Positions 33,700-42,753 are shown, numbered from the stretch's first letter. The stretch is DNA of 64,000 nt from Catalinimonas alkaloidigena (GCF_900100765.1 NZ_FNFO01000003.1:124001-188000); one strand, 5' to 3'. A program made the numbers and translations. Notes: generated by a model from the letters alone, not told the origin.

Positions 33700-36327
33700 A
33701 TGAACGATTTTACCCCGGTTGATTTTGAAGATGCTTTCGTGGGCACCTGGCATTGGAATATACCGGACAATACTGTCTCTGTAAGTCCCGCACTCGCTTC
33801 CCAACTGGGATATGCTTCCGACGAACTGACGCAAACGCCAGATGTATGGAATGCCCTCTTTCTACCCGAATACGCTGCTGAAATTTCTTCGCAACATTAT
33901 GCACTCTCAGAGGCATTGCAGCCACTTTCGTACCGGGAAGATGTAAGGTGCAGACACAAAAGCGGCGCAATCGTCTGGGTGACGCACACGGCGCAGATCA
34001 CAGCGCGCGACGCGCAAGGGCGACCGACCCAACTGGCGGGCCGCCACGTAGACATCACGCGTTATAAAGAGGCGCAGCTGGAAAACCAGATGTACCGCTC
34101 CATTTTGGCGGGCAATCAGGTAGGCGTCTGGGAAGCCGACTTAGTGAATGGCCGTATGGTCTTCGACGAGCAGTGGGCGGCACAACTGGGCTACACCAGC
34201 GAAGAGCTACGGCCGTTTACGCGCGACAACTGGCTGGCCCTGGTCCATCCGGACGACGCGCCCTATGCACAGCAGGCCTTGGCGGCCCACCTGGCGGGCA
34301 CACAAAGCCGCTACGAGTGCGAAGTCCGCATGCAACACAAAAACGGGCAGTGGGTATGGATGCTGGACAAAGGCACGCTGACCCAGTGGTCGGCAAGCGG
34401 AACACCACTGCAAATGCAGGGATGTCGCCACACCGTAACGGAGCGCAAGCAGTACCAAGCGCAGATCGAGCACTACCGCGAATTGCTGCAGAAAGTTAAC
34501 CAGGTAGCCCAGATCGGCACCTGGGAGGTTGATCTGGCCAAAAACGAGCCTGTCTGGAGCCAGGTCACCAAAGAAATTCACGAGGTAGACGAAAACTTCC
34601 AGCCCGACCTGAGCACCGCGCTGGCTTTCTATCCCGCAGGCGTGCATCGCGAAACGATTACCCGGGCCGTTCATCAGGCCATTCAAGAAGGGCAGGGCTA
34701 CGACCTGGAATTGCAGATCCTCACCGCCCGCAACAAACTGAAGTGGGTACGCGCCATCGGCATTCCGGAATTCGACCAGAACCAGTGCACCCGCCTCTAC
34801 GGCATTTTTCAGGACATCGACGCCCAGAAAACCACCGAACTCAAGATTCGCGACAGCCTGCGACGCAACCAGATTTTCGTCGAACAGTGCCCCGGGGCCA
34901 TCGCCATGTTCGATACCCAGATGCGCTACCTGGCCGCCTCGCAACAATGGATCGAAGAGTATGCGTTGCAGGGCCGCCAGATCATCGGCGTATCGCACTA
35001 CACGATCTTTCCGGAAATCGGCGACGACTGGAAGCAGATCCATCAGGAATGTTTGCAGGGCCACATCAACCAGCGCGACGAGGTCTGTTTTCCGCGCATG
35101 AACGACACCACGCAGTGGATCAACTGGGACGTGCGTCCCTGGTACATTTCCGAAGAAGAAATCGGAGGACTGGTGATGTATACGTCCGATGTGACCGAAC
35201 GGAAAGAAGCGGCAATTCGCCTGGCCCGAAGCGAGGAACAGTTCCGCCAGACGTTCGACCACGCCGCCATCGGCATGGCGCTGGTGTCTACCAAAGGCGC
35301 CTGGCTCCGGGTGAACCGGCAGGTGTGCGAGCTGCTGGGCTACACCGAGAAAGAACTGATGCAGAAAACGTTTCAGGACGTTACGCATCCGGACGATCTC
35401 GAAATCGACCTGTTGTACGTGCAGCAGCTGCTGAATCGGCAAATCAACACGTACCGGATGGAGAAACGCTATTTTCACAAAAGCGGCAGCACGGTCTGGG
35501 TAAACCTGGCCGTATCGCTGGTGCGCGACGAGCGCGGCAGGCCCCTGCACTTCGTGTCGCAGATCGAGGACATCACCGAGCGCAAAATCGCATTTCAAAA
35601 GCTGGAAGAGACGCTCGTGCTGGTCAAGGAACAAAATGACCGGCTGATGAATTTCGCCCACATCGTCTCGCACAACCTGCGCTCGCACGGCGGCAACCTG
35701 GAGATGATGCTGACCTTTTTCAGCACCGAAACCGACGAAGACGAGAAAGCCTTGCTACTGCAAAACATCAATAACATTTCGGCTTCGCTTTCGGAAACCA
35801 TTACCCACCTCACCCAGGTGGTGCAGATTCAGACGCGGGCACACGAACAGAAAGAAGAACTGGGTCTGCGGCGCTTTCTCGACAAAACCATCAGCACGCT
35901 CAGCGCCGATTTGCGCCGCACGGAAGGCGTCGTGACCAACGAAGTTCCTGACGAGGCCAGGGTGTTGTTCAATGCGGCGTACCTGGACAGTGTGCTGCTC
36001 AACTTTCTGAGCAACGCGCTGAAGTACCGCCATCCGCAGCGCACGCCGCAGATTACCCTTAGCATGGACGAACAGGAACGGTACCGCGTGCTGTCCATTC
36101 GCGACAACGGCATGGGCATAGACCTGGAGCGCCACGGGGCCAAGCTTTTTGGACTTTACAAAACGTTTCACGAGCATGCCGACGCCCGCGGCGTAGGGCT
36201 TTTTATCACCAAAAACCAAATTGAAGCGATGGGCGGAAAAGTAGCCGTGGAGAGCACGCCCGGTGTAGGCACCACCTTCAAGATTTACTTCTGTTATGAA
36301 AAAGATACAGCTTGCCTGCATCATTGA
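33700..36327 (+). CDS. soluble multi-PAS sensor histidine kinase
   Basis: An 875-residue cytosolic kinase with no membrane segment. Five PAS/PAC units follow one another at about residues 8-125, 130-250, 260-385, 390-510 and 513-635, several ending in DITERK- or DVTERK-type PAC sequences. The dimerisation/phosphoacceptor region is FAHIVSHNLRSHGGN with His658 as the likely phosphorylated residue, and the HATPase domain follows (NFLSNALKYRHPQ, IRDNGMGIDLERHG, GVGLFITKNQIEAMGG). The phosphoacceptor sequence is of the HWE/HisKA_2-like or PAS-linked Bacteroidota kind. It overlaps the response regulator by 32 bases, so the two form one sensory pair. The ligand is unknown. Confidence 0.92.
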   Translation: MNDFTPVDFEDAFVGTWHWNIPDNTVSVSPALASQLGYASDELTQTPDVWNALFLPEYAAEISSQHYALSEALQPLSYREDVRCRHKSGAIVWVTHTAQITARDAQGRPTQLAGRHVDITRYKEAQLENQMYRSILAGNQVGVWEADLVNGRMVFDEQWAAQLGYTSEELRPFTRDNWLALVHPDDAPYAQQALAAHLAGTQSRYECEVRMQHKNGQWVWMLDKGTLTQWSASGTPLQMQGCRHTVTERKQYQAQIEHYRELLQKVNQVAQIGTWEVDLAKNEPVWSQVTKEIHEVDENFQPDLSTALAFYPAGVHRETITRAVHQAIQEGQGYDLELQILTARNKLKWVRAIGIPEFDQNQCTRLYGIFQDIDAQKTTELKIRDSLRRNQIFVEQCPGAIAMFDTQMRYLAASQQWIEEYALQGRQIIGVSHYTIFPEIGDDWKQIHQECLQGHINQRDEVCFPRMNDTTQWINWDVRPWYISEEEIGGLVMYTSDVTERKEAAIRLARSEEQFRQTFDHAAIGMALVSTKGAWLRVNRQVCELLGYTEKELMQKTFQDVTHPDDLEIDLLYVQQLLNRQINTYRMEKRYFHKSGSTVWVNLAVSLVRDERGRPLHFVSQIEDITERKIAFQKLEETLVLVKEQNDRLMNFAHIVSHNLRSHGGNLEMMLTFFSTETDEDEKALLLQNINNISASLSETITHLTQVVQIQTRAHEQKEELGLRRFLDKTISTLSADLRRTEGVVTNEVPDEARVLFNAAYLDSVLLNFLSNALKYRHPQRTPQITLSMDEQERYRVLSIRDNGMGIDLERHGAKLFGLYKTFHEHADARGVGLFITKNQIEAMGGKVAVESTPGVGTTFKIYFCYEKDTACLHH

Positions 36328-36691
36328 CGACGATCCTGTTTATGTGTACGGCATCAAAAAGCTGATGAAACTGGTCGACTTTTGCGAAAACATGCTGGTT
36401 TTCAAAAACGGTGCAGAGGCCCTCAAGTACCTGACACCCGTCATCCAACAAAACGACACGCTGCCCGACATCATTCTGCTGGACATCAACATGCCCATTA
36501 TGGACGGATGGCAGTTTCTGGACGAGTTCATTCAGATCAAACCCAAATCCAGAAAAATCACGATCTACATGGTCTCGTCTTCGGTCGATCCGGATGAAGT
36601 CGCCAAAGCGCAACGCTACTCCGAAGTGTCGGATTATGTCGTAAAACCTGTGCAGGAAGACAGCCTGCGGGCCATTCTGGAAAGTGTCTGA
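36296..36691 (+). CDS. single-domain response regulator
   Basis: A 131-residue CheY-like receiver with no output domain. The acidic pocket is IIDDDPVY near residues 9-16, the phosphorylated Asp is Asp63 in LLDINMPIMDGWQF, the switch Ser/Thr lies in MVSSS and the conserved Lys in YVVKPVQ near residue 118. The gene begins 32 bases before the end of the PAS kinase gene, which implies coupled translation and a dedicated pairing. Output must occur by protein-protein contact or by onward phosphotransfer; no partner is visible nearby. Confidence 0.94.
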   Translation: MKKIQLACIIDDDPVYVYGIKKLMKLVDFCENMLVFKNGAEALKYLTPVIQQNDTLPDIILLDINMPIMDGWQFLDEFIQIKPKSRKITIYMVSSSVDPDEVAKAQRYSEVSDYVVKPVQEDSLRAILESV

Positions 36692-36741
36692 AGAGGCCAG
36701 GCGGTCGAGTGGGACGGGGCAGGTAGGCGTACAAAAAGTTT

Positions 36742-36749
36742 TACCTTTG
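36742..36749 (+). promoter_or_regulatory. candidate -7 element for the epimerase gene
   Basis: TACCTTTG is a perfect match to TAnnTTTG, 43 bases before the start of the NAD-dependent epimerase gene. No TTG lies at the expected distance upstream, so only the -7 half is supported. Confidence 0.4.
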
Positions 36750-36791
36750 GCACGCGGAGGCAAGTGCCTCTTGAGGAAGTAAACTAGCCCC

Positions 36792-37775
36792 ATGAAAATT
36801 CTGATTACAGGCAGTGCCGGCCATTTGGGAGAGGCGCTCGTCCGTACGTTGCAACGGCAGGGCCACGAGGTAGTCGGGACGGATGTGTTGCCCTCGGCAA
36901 CCACACACCGCGTAGGGTCGATCACCGACCGCGACCACGTCCGACGGTGCATGCAGGGGGTCGAGGCCGTGGTCCACACCGCCACGCTGCACAAGCCCCA
37001 CGTGGCGACCCACAGTCGGCAGGCGTTTGTCGACACCAACATCACCGGGACGCTGCATTTGCTCGAAGAGGCGGCGGAGGCGAAGGTCCGTGCGTTCGTG
37101 TTCACCAGCACCACCAGTGTGTTCGGCGATGCCATGGCGCCGAACGCCGAAGCGCCCACCCCGTGGATTACGGAAGAGGTCGTGCCCATCCCGAAAAACA
37201 TTTATGGCGTGACGAAAGTCGCCGCCGAAGACCTGTGCCAGCTCTTTCACCGTAACCAGCACTTGCCCTGCCTGATTCTGAGAACGTCACGGTTCTTTGC
37301 GGAAGAAGACGACCACCGCGACCTGCGCGAGGCCTACGCGGACGCCAACATCAAAACCAACGAATTTCTGTACCGCCGGGTCGATCTGGAAGATGTGGTA
37401 AGCGCGCATCTGTTGGCAATCGAAAAAGTACCGGCGCTGGGTTTCGGGCGGTACATCATCAGTGCCACCACGCCCTTTACGCCCGACGATCTGCCGGCGC
37501 TGCGCACCGACGCGCCCACCGTGGTCCGACGCCGGGTGCCCGCTTACGAGGCGGTCTACGCGCGGCTGGGCTGGCGCATGTTTCCGCACCTCGACCGGGT
37601 ATACGTCAATACCAAGGCCCGCATGGAACTTGGCTGGCAACCGCACCACGACTTCGATACGGTGCTGAAACGGCTCGAAAACGGACAGGGACCACTCAGT
37701 TCGCTGGCAAACCAGATCGGCGCCAAAGGTTACCACAGCACCAAGTTTTCTGACGGACCTTATCCGGTCTGCTAA
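36792..37775 (+). CDS. NAD-dependent epimerase/dehydratase (extended SDR)
   Basis: A 327-residue extended short-chain dehydrogenase. The nucleotide-binding motif GSAGHLG is at residues 7-13 (ILITGSAGHLGEALV), and the catalytic YxxxK is YGVTK near residue 137, with a preceding TSTTSVFGDA segment supplying the Ser/Thr. The substrate-binding C-terminal part is intact. The family mostly acts on nucleotide sugars, but the substrate here cannot be told; the neighbours do not include sugar-nucleotide or capsule genes. It is transcribed alone and ends 18 bases from the convergent serine hydrolase gene. Confidence 0.88.
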   Translation: MKILITGSAGHLGEALVRTLQRQGHEVVGTDVLPSATTHRVGSITDRDHVRRCMQGVEAVVHTATLHKPHVATHSRQAFVDTNITGTLHLLEEAAEAKVRAFVFTSTTSVFGDAMAPNAEAPTPWITEEVVPIPKNIYGVTKVAAEDLCQLFHRNQHLPCLILRTSRFFAEEDDHRDLREAYADANIKTNEFLYRRVDLEDVVSAHLLAIEKVPALGFGRYIISATTPFTPDDLPALRTDAPTVVRRRVPAYEAVYARLGWRMFPHLDRVYVNTKARMELGWQPHHDFDTVLKRLENGQGPLSSLANQIGAKGYHSTKFSDGPYPVC

Positions 37776-37793
37776 TCGACCGTAGGCTGTCTT

Positions 37794-39362
37794 CTAACGC
37801 GTGCCACCCGCGTTTCCGGTGGGTAGGCGGTGGTAGCGCACCTCGTCCATCTCCAGTTGCACCACCCGGCCTTTTTCGTCCATCAGAAACCGGAGCTGCG
37901 AAGGCCATTGTCCGTACCACGGGTCCTGATTCACCGCCCGAAACGTGTCGTAATGCACGTGTTGCAGGTCGTACGACCGTTCGCCACGCTGCATCTGCAA
38001 TGCTCCGCCCACCAGCGTCACGGTGAGGGTTCCGTACAGGCTGTCGACGTAAGTGCCCGCATAGGCCTCCGCCGCAAGGGAGGGCACATCGTGCGGTACG
38101 CGGGGCAAAACGGCTAATGCTTCCTGGTGCTCTTTCGCCGCTTCGGCCTGGTAGTAGGCCAGCGCTTCGCCGCTCCAGTCGATGCCCTGCGTCCCCAGGT
38201 ACCGGTCGAAAATTTCGTACATGAGTGGAATCCGCAACTCTGCCTGGTCTTTGTTCAGGAACATGGCAAAGCCGAGGTTTTCTTCCGGCAACATGCCCAC
38301 CAATGCACTTGCGCCACGCAACGAACCCGTATGGAACACGAGCAGATGCCCGCGGTAATCTTGCAGAAACCACCCGAGGCCGTAGGCGTAGAAATGAATC
38401 CCCGCCCGGCGGATGGCCGGGTTGCTCGACTGGCCGATCAGGGTGTGAGGCGTAAACAGCTGTGCGTATGCACCGGGCGTCAGCAGGCGCGTCCCGTCGT
38501 GCCGCGTGCTGTCCAGCAAAGCGATGACCCAGCGGGCCATGTCGTGGATGTTGGAGCGCAGGGCCCCGGCAGCGCTTACGCCGGGATTGTACGGATAGGC
38601 CAGCACCCGCAGGGTGTCGTGAATGGGGCCGTGCGCTGCCGCAACGTTCGGTTTGCCTTTCACCTCCAAGCCGTTGGTCAGGGTTTCTGCCATGCCGAGC
38701 GGCGTCAGGATGCGTTGTTGTACGTACGTTTCCCATGGCTGCCCGGTCACCGCCTCGATCACCTTCCCCGCCACAATGAACATGTCGTTGTTGTACTGGT
38801 AGTGCGAACGCAAACTGGAGTGCTGCGGAGCAAACTGCAGCCGTCGGACGTAGTCGTCGCTCAGGTCCAGGCTGTCGTACACCCACAGGTTGGTCGGCTC
38901 CACCCCCGTGCGGTGGGACAGTAGGTCGCGCACCATCAACGCACGCGTCACGTACGGATCGGCCACCCGAAAGCCGGGCAGGTAGCGAATCACCGGCGCG
39001 TCCAGGTCTACTTTTCCTTCGTCGGAAAGCATCAGGAGGGCGGTTGCTACAAAGGCTTTGGTCGTAGAGGCGTTGGAGAAAAGCGTATGAGCATCGACGG
39101 GCTCCCGGGTGTCGAGGTTGCGCACCCCGAATCCCTGGGCATACACCACCTTTCCGTCCTTGACGATGGTCAGCGCCATGCCCGGAATCTCCCATGCCTG
39201 CCGGGCTTCGTCGACGTACCGGTCCAGTCCCTTGAGCGGATTTTTCTGGGCAAAGAGCCCGGTGGGGATGCATGCAATTAAGAAGAGCCAAATAGAATAA
39301 CGCACAGCAGATAAAGGGTTAGAAGCGGAACAACGGTGGGTTGGGTAGAGGTGGCGTAACAA
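37794..39362 (-). CDS. secreted serine hydrolase of the beta-lactamase/AmpC-like family
   Basis: A 522-residue exported serine hydrolase of the class C beta-lactamase/D-aminopeptidase/esterase superfamily. The active-site tetrad STTK sits in SNASTTKAFVATALL near residue 96, the Tyr motif is in SHYQYNNDMF, and HTGS in VFHTGSLRG is the third motif. A C-terminal lipocalin-like domain of about 100 residues is present, as in many family members. The ATG at 39362 gives a 19-residue lead before a signal peptide (VRYSIWLFLIACIPTGLFAQ); a GTG at 39305 starts exactly at that signal peptide and is an equally good start. It is the last gene of a reverse cluster with DoxX, M20 and ATP-grasp genes. Confidence 0.88.
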   Translation of the reverse strand: MLRHLYPTHRCSASNPLSAVRYSIWLFLIACIPTGLFAQKNPLKGLDRYVDEARQAWEIPGMALTIVKDGKVVYAQGFGVRNLDTREPVDAHTLFSNASTTKAFVATALLMLSDEGKVDLDAPVIRYLPGFRVADPYVTRALMVRDLLSHRTGVEPTNLWVYDSLDLSDDYVRRLQFAPQHSSLRSHYQYNNDMFIVAGKVIEAVTGQPWETYVQQRILTPLGMAETLTNGLEVKGKPNVAAAHGPIHDTLRVLAYPYNPGVSAAGALRSNIHDMARWVIALLDSTRHDGTRLLTPGAYAQLFTPHTLIGQSSNPAIRRAGIHFYAYGLGWFLQDYRGHLLVFHTGSLRGASALVGMLPEENLGFAMFLNKDQAELRIPLMYEIFDRYLGTQGIDWSGEALAYYQAEAAKEHQEALAVLPRVPHDVPSLAAEAYAGTYVDSLYGTLTVTLVGGALQMQRGERSYDLQHVHYDTFRAVNQDPWYGQWPSQLRFLMDEKGRVVQLEMDEVRYHRLPTGNAGGTR

Positions 39363-39387
39363 TGCAGGGTTGGAAAGGGCGCGATGG

Positions 39388-39762
39388 TCAGGTTCGCCTC
39401 GGTCGGGTGTATGCGTAGGCCCACGCGATCAGCACGCCCTGTAGCGGCAGCCGCAGCCAGAGCGCCCAAACCGGAACGTTGGGAAAAAGCGCGGCATGTT
39501 GCGCCATGTACACGTTGGCAGGAAATACGGCGATCAGCAGCAGAATTAGGGCCCAGGCCGCCCACCGACGAGACGCGGGCAGTACCACACCGACACCCAG
39601 CACCACTTCGAACACACCGCTGAGGTACACCAGAAACCGGTGCCACGGCAGATACGGCGGCATGATGTTCAGGTAAAGGGCGGGTTGCAGAAAGTGGTTC
39701 AGCCCCGCCCCCACAAACAGCACGCCCAACGTGTAGCAGAGCACCTTGCCGGCAACAGACAT
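39388..39762 (-). CDS. DoxX-family membrane protein
   Basis: A 124-residue protein with four predicted membrane helices in the DoxX/DoxD pattern: CYTLGVLFVGAGLNHFLQP at the start, then YLSGVFEVVLGVGVVLP, then ALILLLIAVFPANVYMAQH, then a last helix. DoxX relatives are linked in other organisms to quinone- or thiol-related redox and detoxification, but no clear assignment can be made here. It lies three bases after the M20 gene and 25 bases before the serine hydrolase frame, so it is part of the same transcript. Confidence 0.85.
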   Translation of the reverse strand: MSVAGKVLCYTLGVLFVGAGLNHFLQPALYLNIMPPYLPWHRFLVYLSGVFEVVLGVGVVLPASRRWAAWALILLLIAVFPANVYMAQHAALFPNVPVWALWLRLPLQGVLIAWAYAYTRPRRT

Positions 39763-39765
39763 GAC

Positions 39766-41115
39766 CTAGCGTTTCGGACCCGTGTGGGCGACCGGTTTAC
39801 TCAAATAGCCTACCGCCACGTTCACCAGGGCGCGGACGCCGGTTTTCAGGCCACTCTCGTCAATGTAAAAATCGGGGGTATGGTGCGGAGCGGCGTCTTC
39901 TTTCGCTACCTCCTTCGGCTTGCCGCCAACGTTAAAAAAGAAGCCCGGCACTTCCTGCGCAAAAAAGGAAAAATCTTCAGCGCCGGTCACCGGATCGGTT
40001 AGCACCAGATTCTCTTTCCCGGCGGCGGCCTCTAGGTACGGGAGCATCGCCTCAGTCAGCGTCGGATCGTTGTACGTCACCGGATAAGCCGTCGTCACCG
40101 AAATTTCTACTTCGGCCGTAGCGCCCATGCTCTCGGCCACGTGGGTCGCCACCGTACGGATGCGTTCGTGCAACTGCGTCCGCACGTCCGGGTCGAGCGC
40201 CCGGATGGTGCCCAGCATTTCTACCTCGCTGGGAATGATGTTGGCGCGCACCCCGCCGTGAATGCTTCCGACGGTGATGACGGCGGCACTCTTGGTTAGT
40301 TCCACATTCCGGCTGACGATGGATTGCAACGCGTTGACGATTTGCGCGGACGTGACGATCGGGTCCACTCCGCCCCACGGATACCCCCCGTGTGTCTGTT
40401 TGCCTTTGACCCGAATGCGAAAGTCGTCGGCGCTGGCCATAAACCCGGCCGGCCGGTAGCGGATCTTGCCGGCGTCGGTAATGGAGTTGATATGCAGCCC
40501 GAACACGGCTTCCACGTCGGGATTTTTCAGAGCACCTTCTTTTACCATCAGTTCCGCACCGCCTTTTTCGCCCTCGGGTGGTCCTTCTTCAGCGGGTTGA
40601 AACAGAAACACTACCGTTCCCGGCAATTCGTTTTTCATCCCGGCCAGCACTTCGGCCGCGCCCATCATCATCGCCACGTGGGTATCGTGTCCGCAGGCGT
40701 GCATCACCCCGACCTGCTGCCCGTTGTACTCGGTCGTGACTTTCGAGGCAAACGGCAGATCGACCCGCTCGGTCACCGGCAGCGCATCCATGTCGGCACG
40801 CAGGGCAATGACCGGCCCGGGTTTGCCGCCTTTCAGCACCCCGACTACGCCGGTATGCGCCACGCCGGTCTGCACTTCTATCCCGAGCGATTTCAAGTGG
40901 GCCGCCACCTTTTCGGCGGTTTTAAATTCGCGGTTGCCCAGTTCGGGATGTTCGTGAAAATCGCGTCGCCACGCGATGACCTTCGCTTCGAGGGCGTCGC
41001 AGCGGGCGTTGAGTTTCGCGGCCGAGGGGACTTTCTGAGCAATGGCCGGGCGGGGAATGGCCGACAGACCGAAGGCACACAAACCTCCGGTAACGAGTAG
41101 ATGTCGTAGCTTCAT
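39766..41115 (-). CDS. secreted M20D-family amidohydrolase
   Basis: A 449-residue metallo-amidohydrolase with a signal peptide (MKLRHLLVTGGLCAFGLSA, cleavage near AIA-Q). M20D features are intact: DFHEHPELGNREFKTAE, MHACGHDTHVAMMMGA, FQPAEEGPPEGEKGG, THGGYPWGGVDPI and TGAEDFSFFAQEVPGFFFNVG. Compared with the cytosolic paralogue at 24033-25220 it carries an export signal and a Trp/Tyr-rich substituent at the HGG site (HGGYPWGG). It starts 34 codons inside the open frame; the ATG at 41115 begins the signal peptide. It is the second gene of a reverse cluster with ATP-grasp, DoxX and a serine hydrolase. Confidence 0.9.
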   Translation of the reverse strand: MKLRHLLVTGGLCAFGLSAIPRPAIAQKVPSAAKLNARCDALEAKVIAWRRDFHEHPELGNREFKTAEKVAAHLKSLGIEVQTGVAHTGVVGVLKGGKPGPVIALRADMDALPVTERVDLPFASKVTTEYNGQQVGVMHACGHDTHVAMMMGAAEVLAGMKNELPGTVVFLFQPAEEGPPEGEKGGAELMVKEGALKNPDVEAVFGLHINSITDAGKIRYRPAGFMASADDFRIRVKGKQTHGGYPWGGVDPIVTSAQIVNALQSIVSRNVELTKSAAVITVGSIHGGVRANIIPSEVEMLGTIRALDPDVRTQLHERIRTVATHVAESMGATAEVEISVTTAYPVTYNDPTLTEAMLPYLEAAAGKENLVLTDPVTGAEDFSFFAQEVPGFFFNVGGKPKEVAKEDAAPHHTPDFYIDESGLKTGVRALVNVAVGYLSKPVAHTGPKR

Positions 41116-41203
41116 GGGCAGGGAGTCAAAACCGGAAAATAACGGTTTCCTCCGATTCCCGGGAGCGGCTTTGGTGTAATTGCGCAGAAAAAGAGCGCCC
41201 CGG

Positions 41204-42319
41204 CTACAGGGCTTCATTACAGGCGACCGCTTCTTCAGCGATTTTCGGACGCACAGGGCACCGTTCCGCCATACCTGCCAGCGAAAGGTAGTGCCACAAC
41301 ATCATCTCGAAAATCTCGGTTGCCGCCTCGTGGTGGTGCGTCAGCTCGGGATGCTGCCACTCGTAAGGACGAATGATCACCGGAAACGGATTGGGTTCCC
41401 ACACCACCAGTTGCTCCTGCGCATCGAAGGCATAATCGAACGCAACGAAATCGAACTTCAATCGTTTGCGGAGCCGGTTGAACAGCGCATGGTGCGGGTT
41501 TGCAGTGCGCAGCAACGTCCGTTCCTCATCCAGGAAGCGTTTTTGCATGACGCGGTCTTCGCTGTGGGCCATCCATTTGGGCGTAATCACCAGGGAGCGC
41601 ATCTTCCCCTCGTTCCCCATCATCACGTACCGGTACTTGCGGTAATACCCCTCGGCGTCAGTGGTATCGATGTATTCCAGCGCCACCGGATAGGGCAGTT
41701 GCGACCACGTGATGGTATGGTAGTCGTCTGCGGATTGCACCAAATGGACCGCGCCTCCGTGCCCGACATCGTTCCGCACAATAAAGGGCAAGCCTAGCGC
41801 CGTGGCCACTTCTTCGAACGACGTTTCCGGCGAAATATGTAGGCTGTGCGCCGTACGGACGCCTTCGTTGCGGATGATGTTCAGCGCCCGCGACTTGATG
41901 CTATTGGAGAGCATGCGCACGGAATTAACGACAGGTACGCCCAGCTTACCGTAGGTTTCTTCCAGGGCCACCACTTTGTTGTACAGGGGCAGCCAACGCT
42001 CGCGCACCGGATCTTGCAACCAGGGAATAAACAAGGCCGCGCCGGGCAAGGGAGCCAGGTTTCGATCATGAGTCGTGGTATGCCTGAACAGGCGCGCCTG
42101 TTCGGGATAAGTTTCCTGGAGCCACGTGAAGAACGACCAGTTGCGTTTGCGTTCGTGGTCGCGCAGTACGTGAATGTGCGGCGTGGCTTTGCCCGTAAAA
42201 CGGAGGTTTTCTACGTGGCGCACTACACTGTGGGCAAACCAATGCGTGGAGCGAAGCGAGTGGCGCAGCGAAGCAGGAACTGCGGCTTTGAGTTGAGCGG
42301 GAGTTATGGTTTTTTTCAT
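41204..42319 (-). CDS. ATP-grasp domain protein
   Basis: A 371-residue cytosolic protein with an ATP-grasp fold. The central part has NIIRNEGVRTAHSLHI, a Gly-rich segment VRNDVGHGGAVHLVQS, and a metal-binding end DFVAFDYAFDAQEQLVVW followed by EPNPFPVI, equivalent to the D...E.NP signature of ATP-grasp ligases. Such enzymes join a carboxylate to an amine or thiol via an acyl phosphate. It resembles sequences found near sugar or peptide genes but I do not recognise a specific family. It leads a reverse cluster with a secreted M20 hydrolase 88 bases downstream, a DoxX protein and a serine hydrolase. The substrate is unknown. Confidence 0.78.
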   Translation of the reverse strand: MKKTITPAQLKAAVPASLRHSLRSTHWFAHSVVRHVENLRFTGKATPHIHVLRDHERKRNWSFFTWLQETYPEQARLFRHTTTHDRNLAPLPGAALFIPWLQDPVRERWLPLYNKVVALEETYGKLGVPVVNSVRMLSNSIKSRALNIIRNEGVRTAHSLHISPETSFEEVATALGLPFIVRNDVGHGGAVHLVQSADDYHTITWSQLPYPVALEYIDTTDAEGYYRKYRYVMMGNEGKMRSLVITPKWMAHSEDRVMQKRFLDEERTLLRTANPHHALFNRLRKRLKFDFVAFDYAFDAQEQLVVWEPNPFPVIIRPYEWQHPELTHHHEAATEIFEMMLWHYLSLAGMAERCPVRPKIAEEAVACNEAL

Positions 42320-42753
42320 GAGATAAGGGTAAGCGTTCGCTAACAGCCAAGGCTGGGCGCTACCGGTAGAGCGAGGACTAACCGTACTGTCTATGAAAGA
42401 AGCGCATGCTTACTGCCGCTGGCGGAGCGTTAACCAGGAGCGGAAAGACATGGCTGAACGTACACTGGCCTGTTGGTTTGCCAGTACAATGCGGTTTAGC
42501 GCTCGTATGCCCAGAAAGCTGTTCGTCAGACGCCGAGTGGAATGGTGCTTAGAGGCGTCTTCGTTTGCGATTGCCGATGTGGCACGTCTCTCGTGCAGAG
42601 ACTAATCGAAGGCCAAGATAATAGCTCTTTCGGTTTTTCGCCACATTATCCGATTATTTCTTCGATAAATAGTGCATCAAACGAACATGCCCTACGGCAG
42701 GCAGGGCGCACCGTAGGGCATGTTCGTTGGTTACCACAGAAGGTAAGTGGCTT
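42320..42753. other. gene-free interval with strong inverted repeat
   Basis: A 434-base region between the ATP-grasp start and the SDR stop. The only strong feature is the 17-base inverted repeat at 42681-42727. A 70-codon forward frame (42393-42605) has no family resemblance and unusual composition, so I do not count it as a gene. A six-base-pair hairpin occurs at 42586-42602. A promoter for the ATP-grasp gene should lie here but no clear consensus is visible. Confidence 0.5.
42681..42727. repeat. perfect 17-base inverted repeat, likely terminator or REP-like element
   Basis: ACGAACATGCCCTACGG (42681-42697) is exactly matched by CCGTAGGGCATGTTCGT (42711-42727) with a 13-base GC-rich loop. 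It starts 27 bases downstream of the SDR stop on the reverse strand and could end the ATPase-DUF389-SDR transcript, but only three T follow. The stem contains GCCCTACGG, whose partly repeated loop (GGCAGGCAGGGC) hints at a dispersed palindromic element. Confidence 0.7.

Noticed and set aside
34207-35688. 493-codon reverse frame opposite the PAS kinase
   Set aside because: Antisense shadow; its translation has no domain content, while the kinase frame shows all expected motifs.
37696-39291. 531-codon second reverse frame within the serine hydrolase gene
   Set aside because: It is an out-of-frame reading on the same strand, rich in Arg, Gly and Ala, and lacks the STTK and HTGS motifs seen in the real frame.
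42393-42605. 70-codon forward frame in the gap before the SDR gene
   Set aside because: It has an erratic composition (many Arg, Cys, Trp), no homologue I recognise, and no promoter or conserved neighbour to support it.
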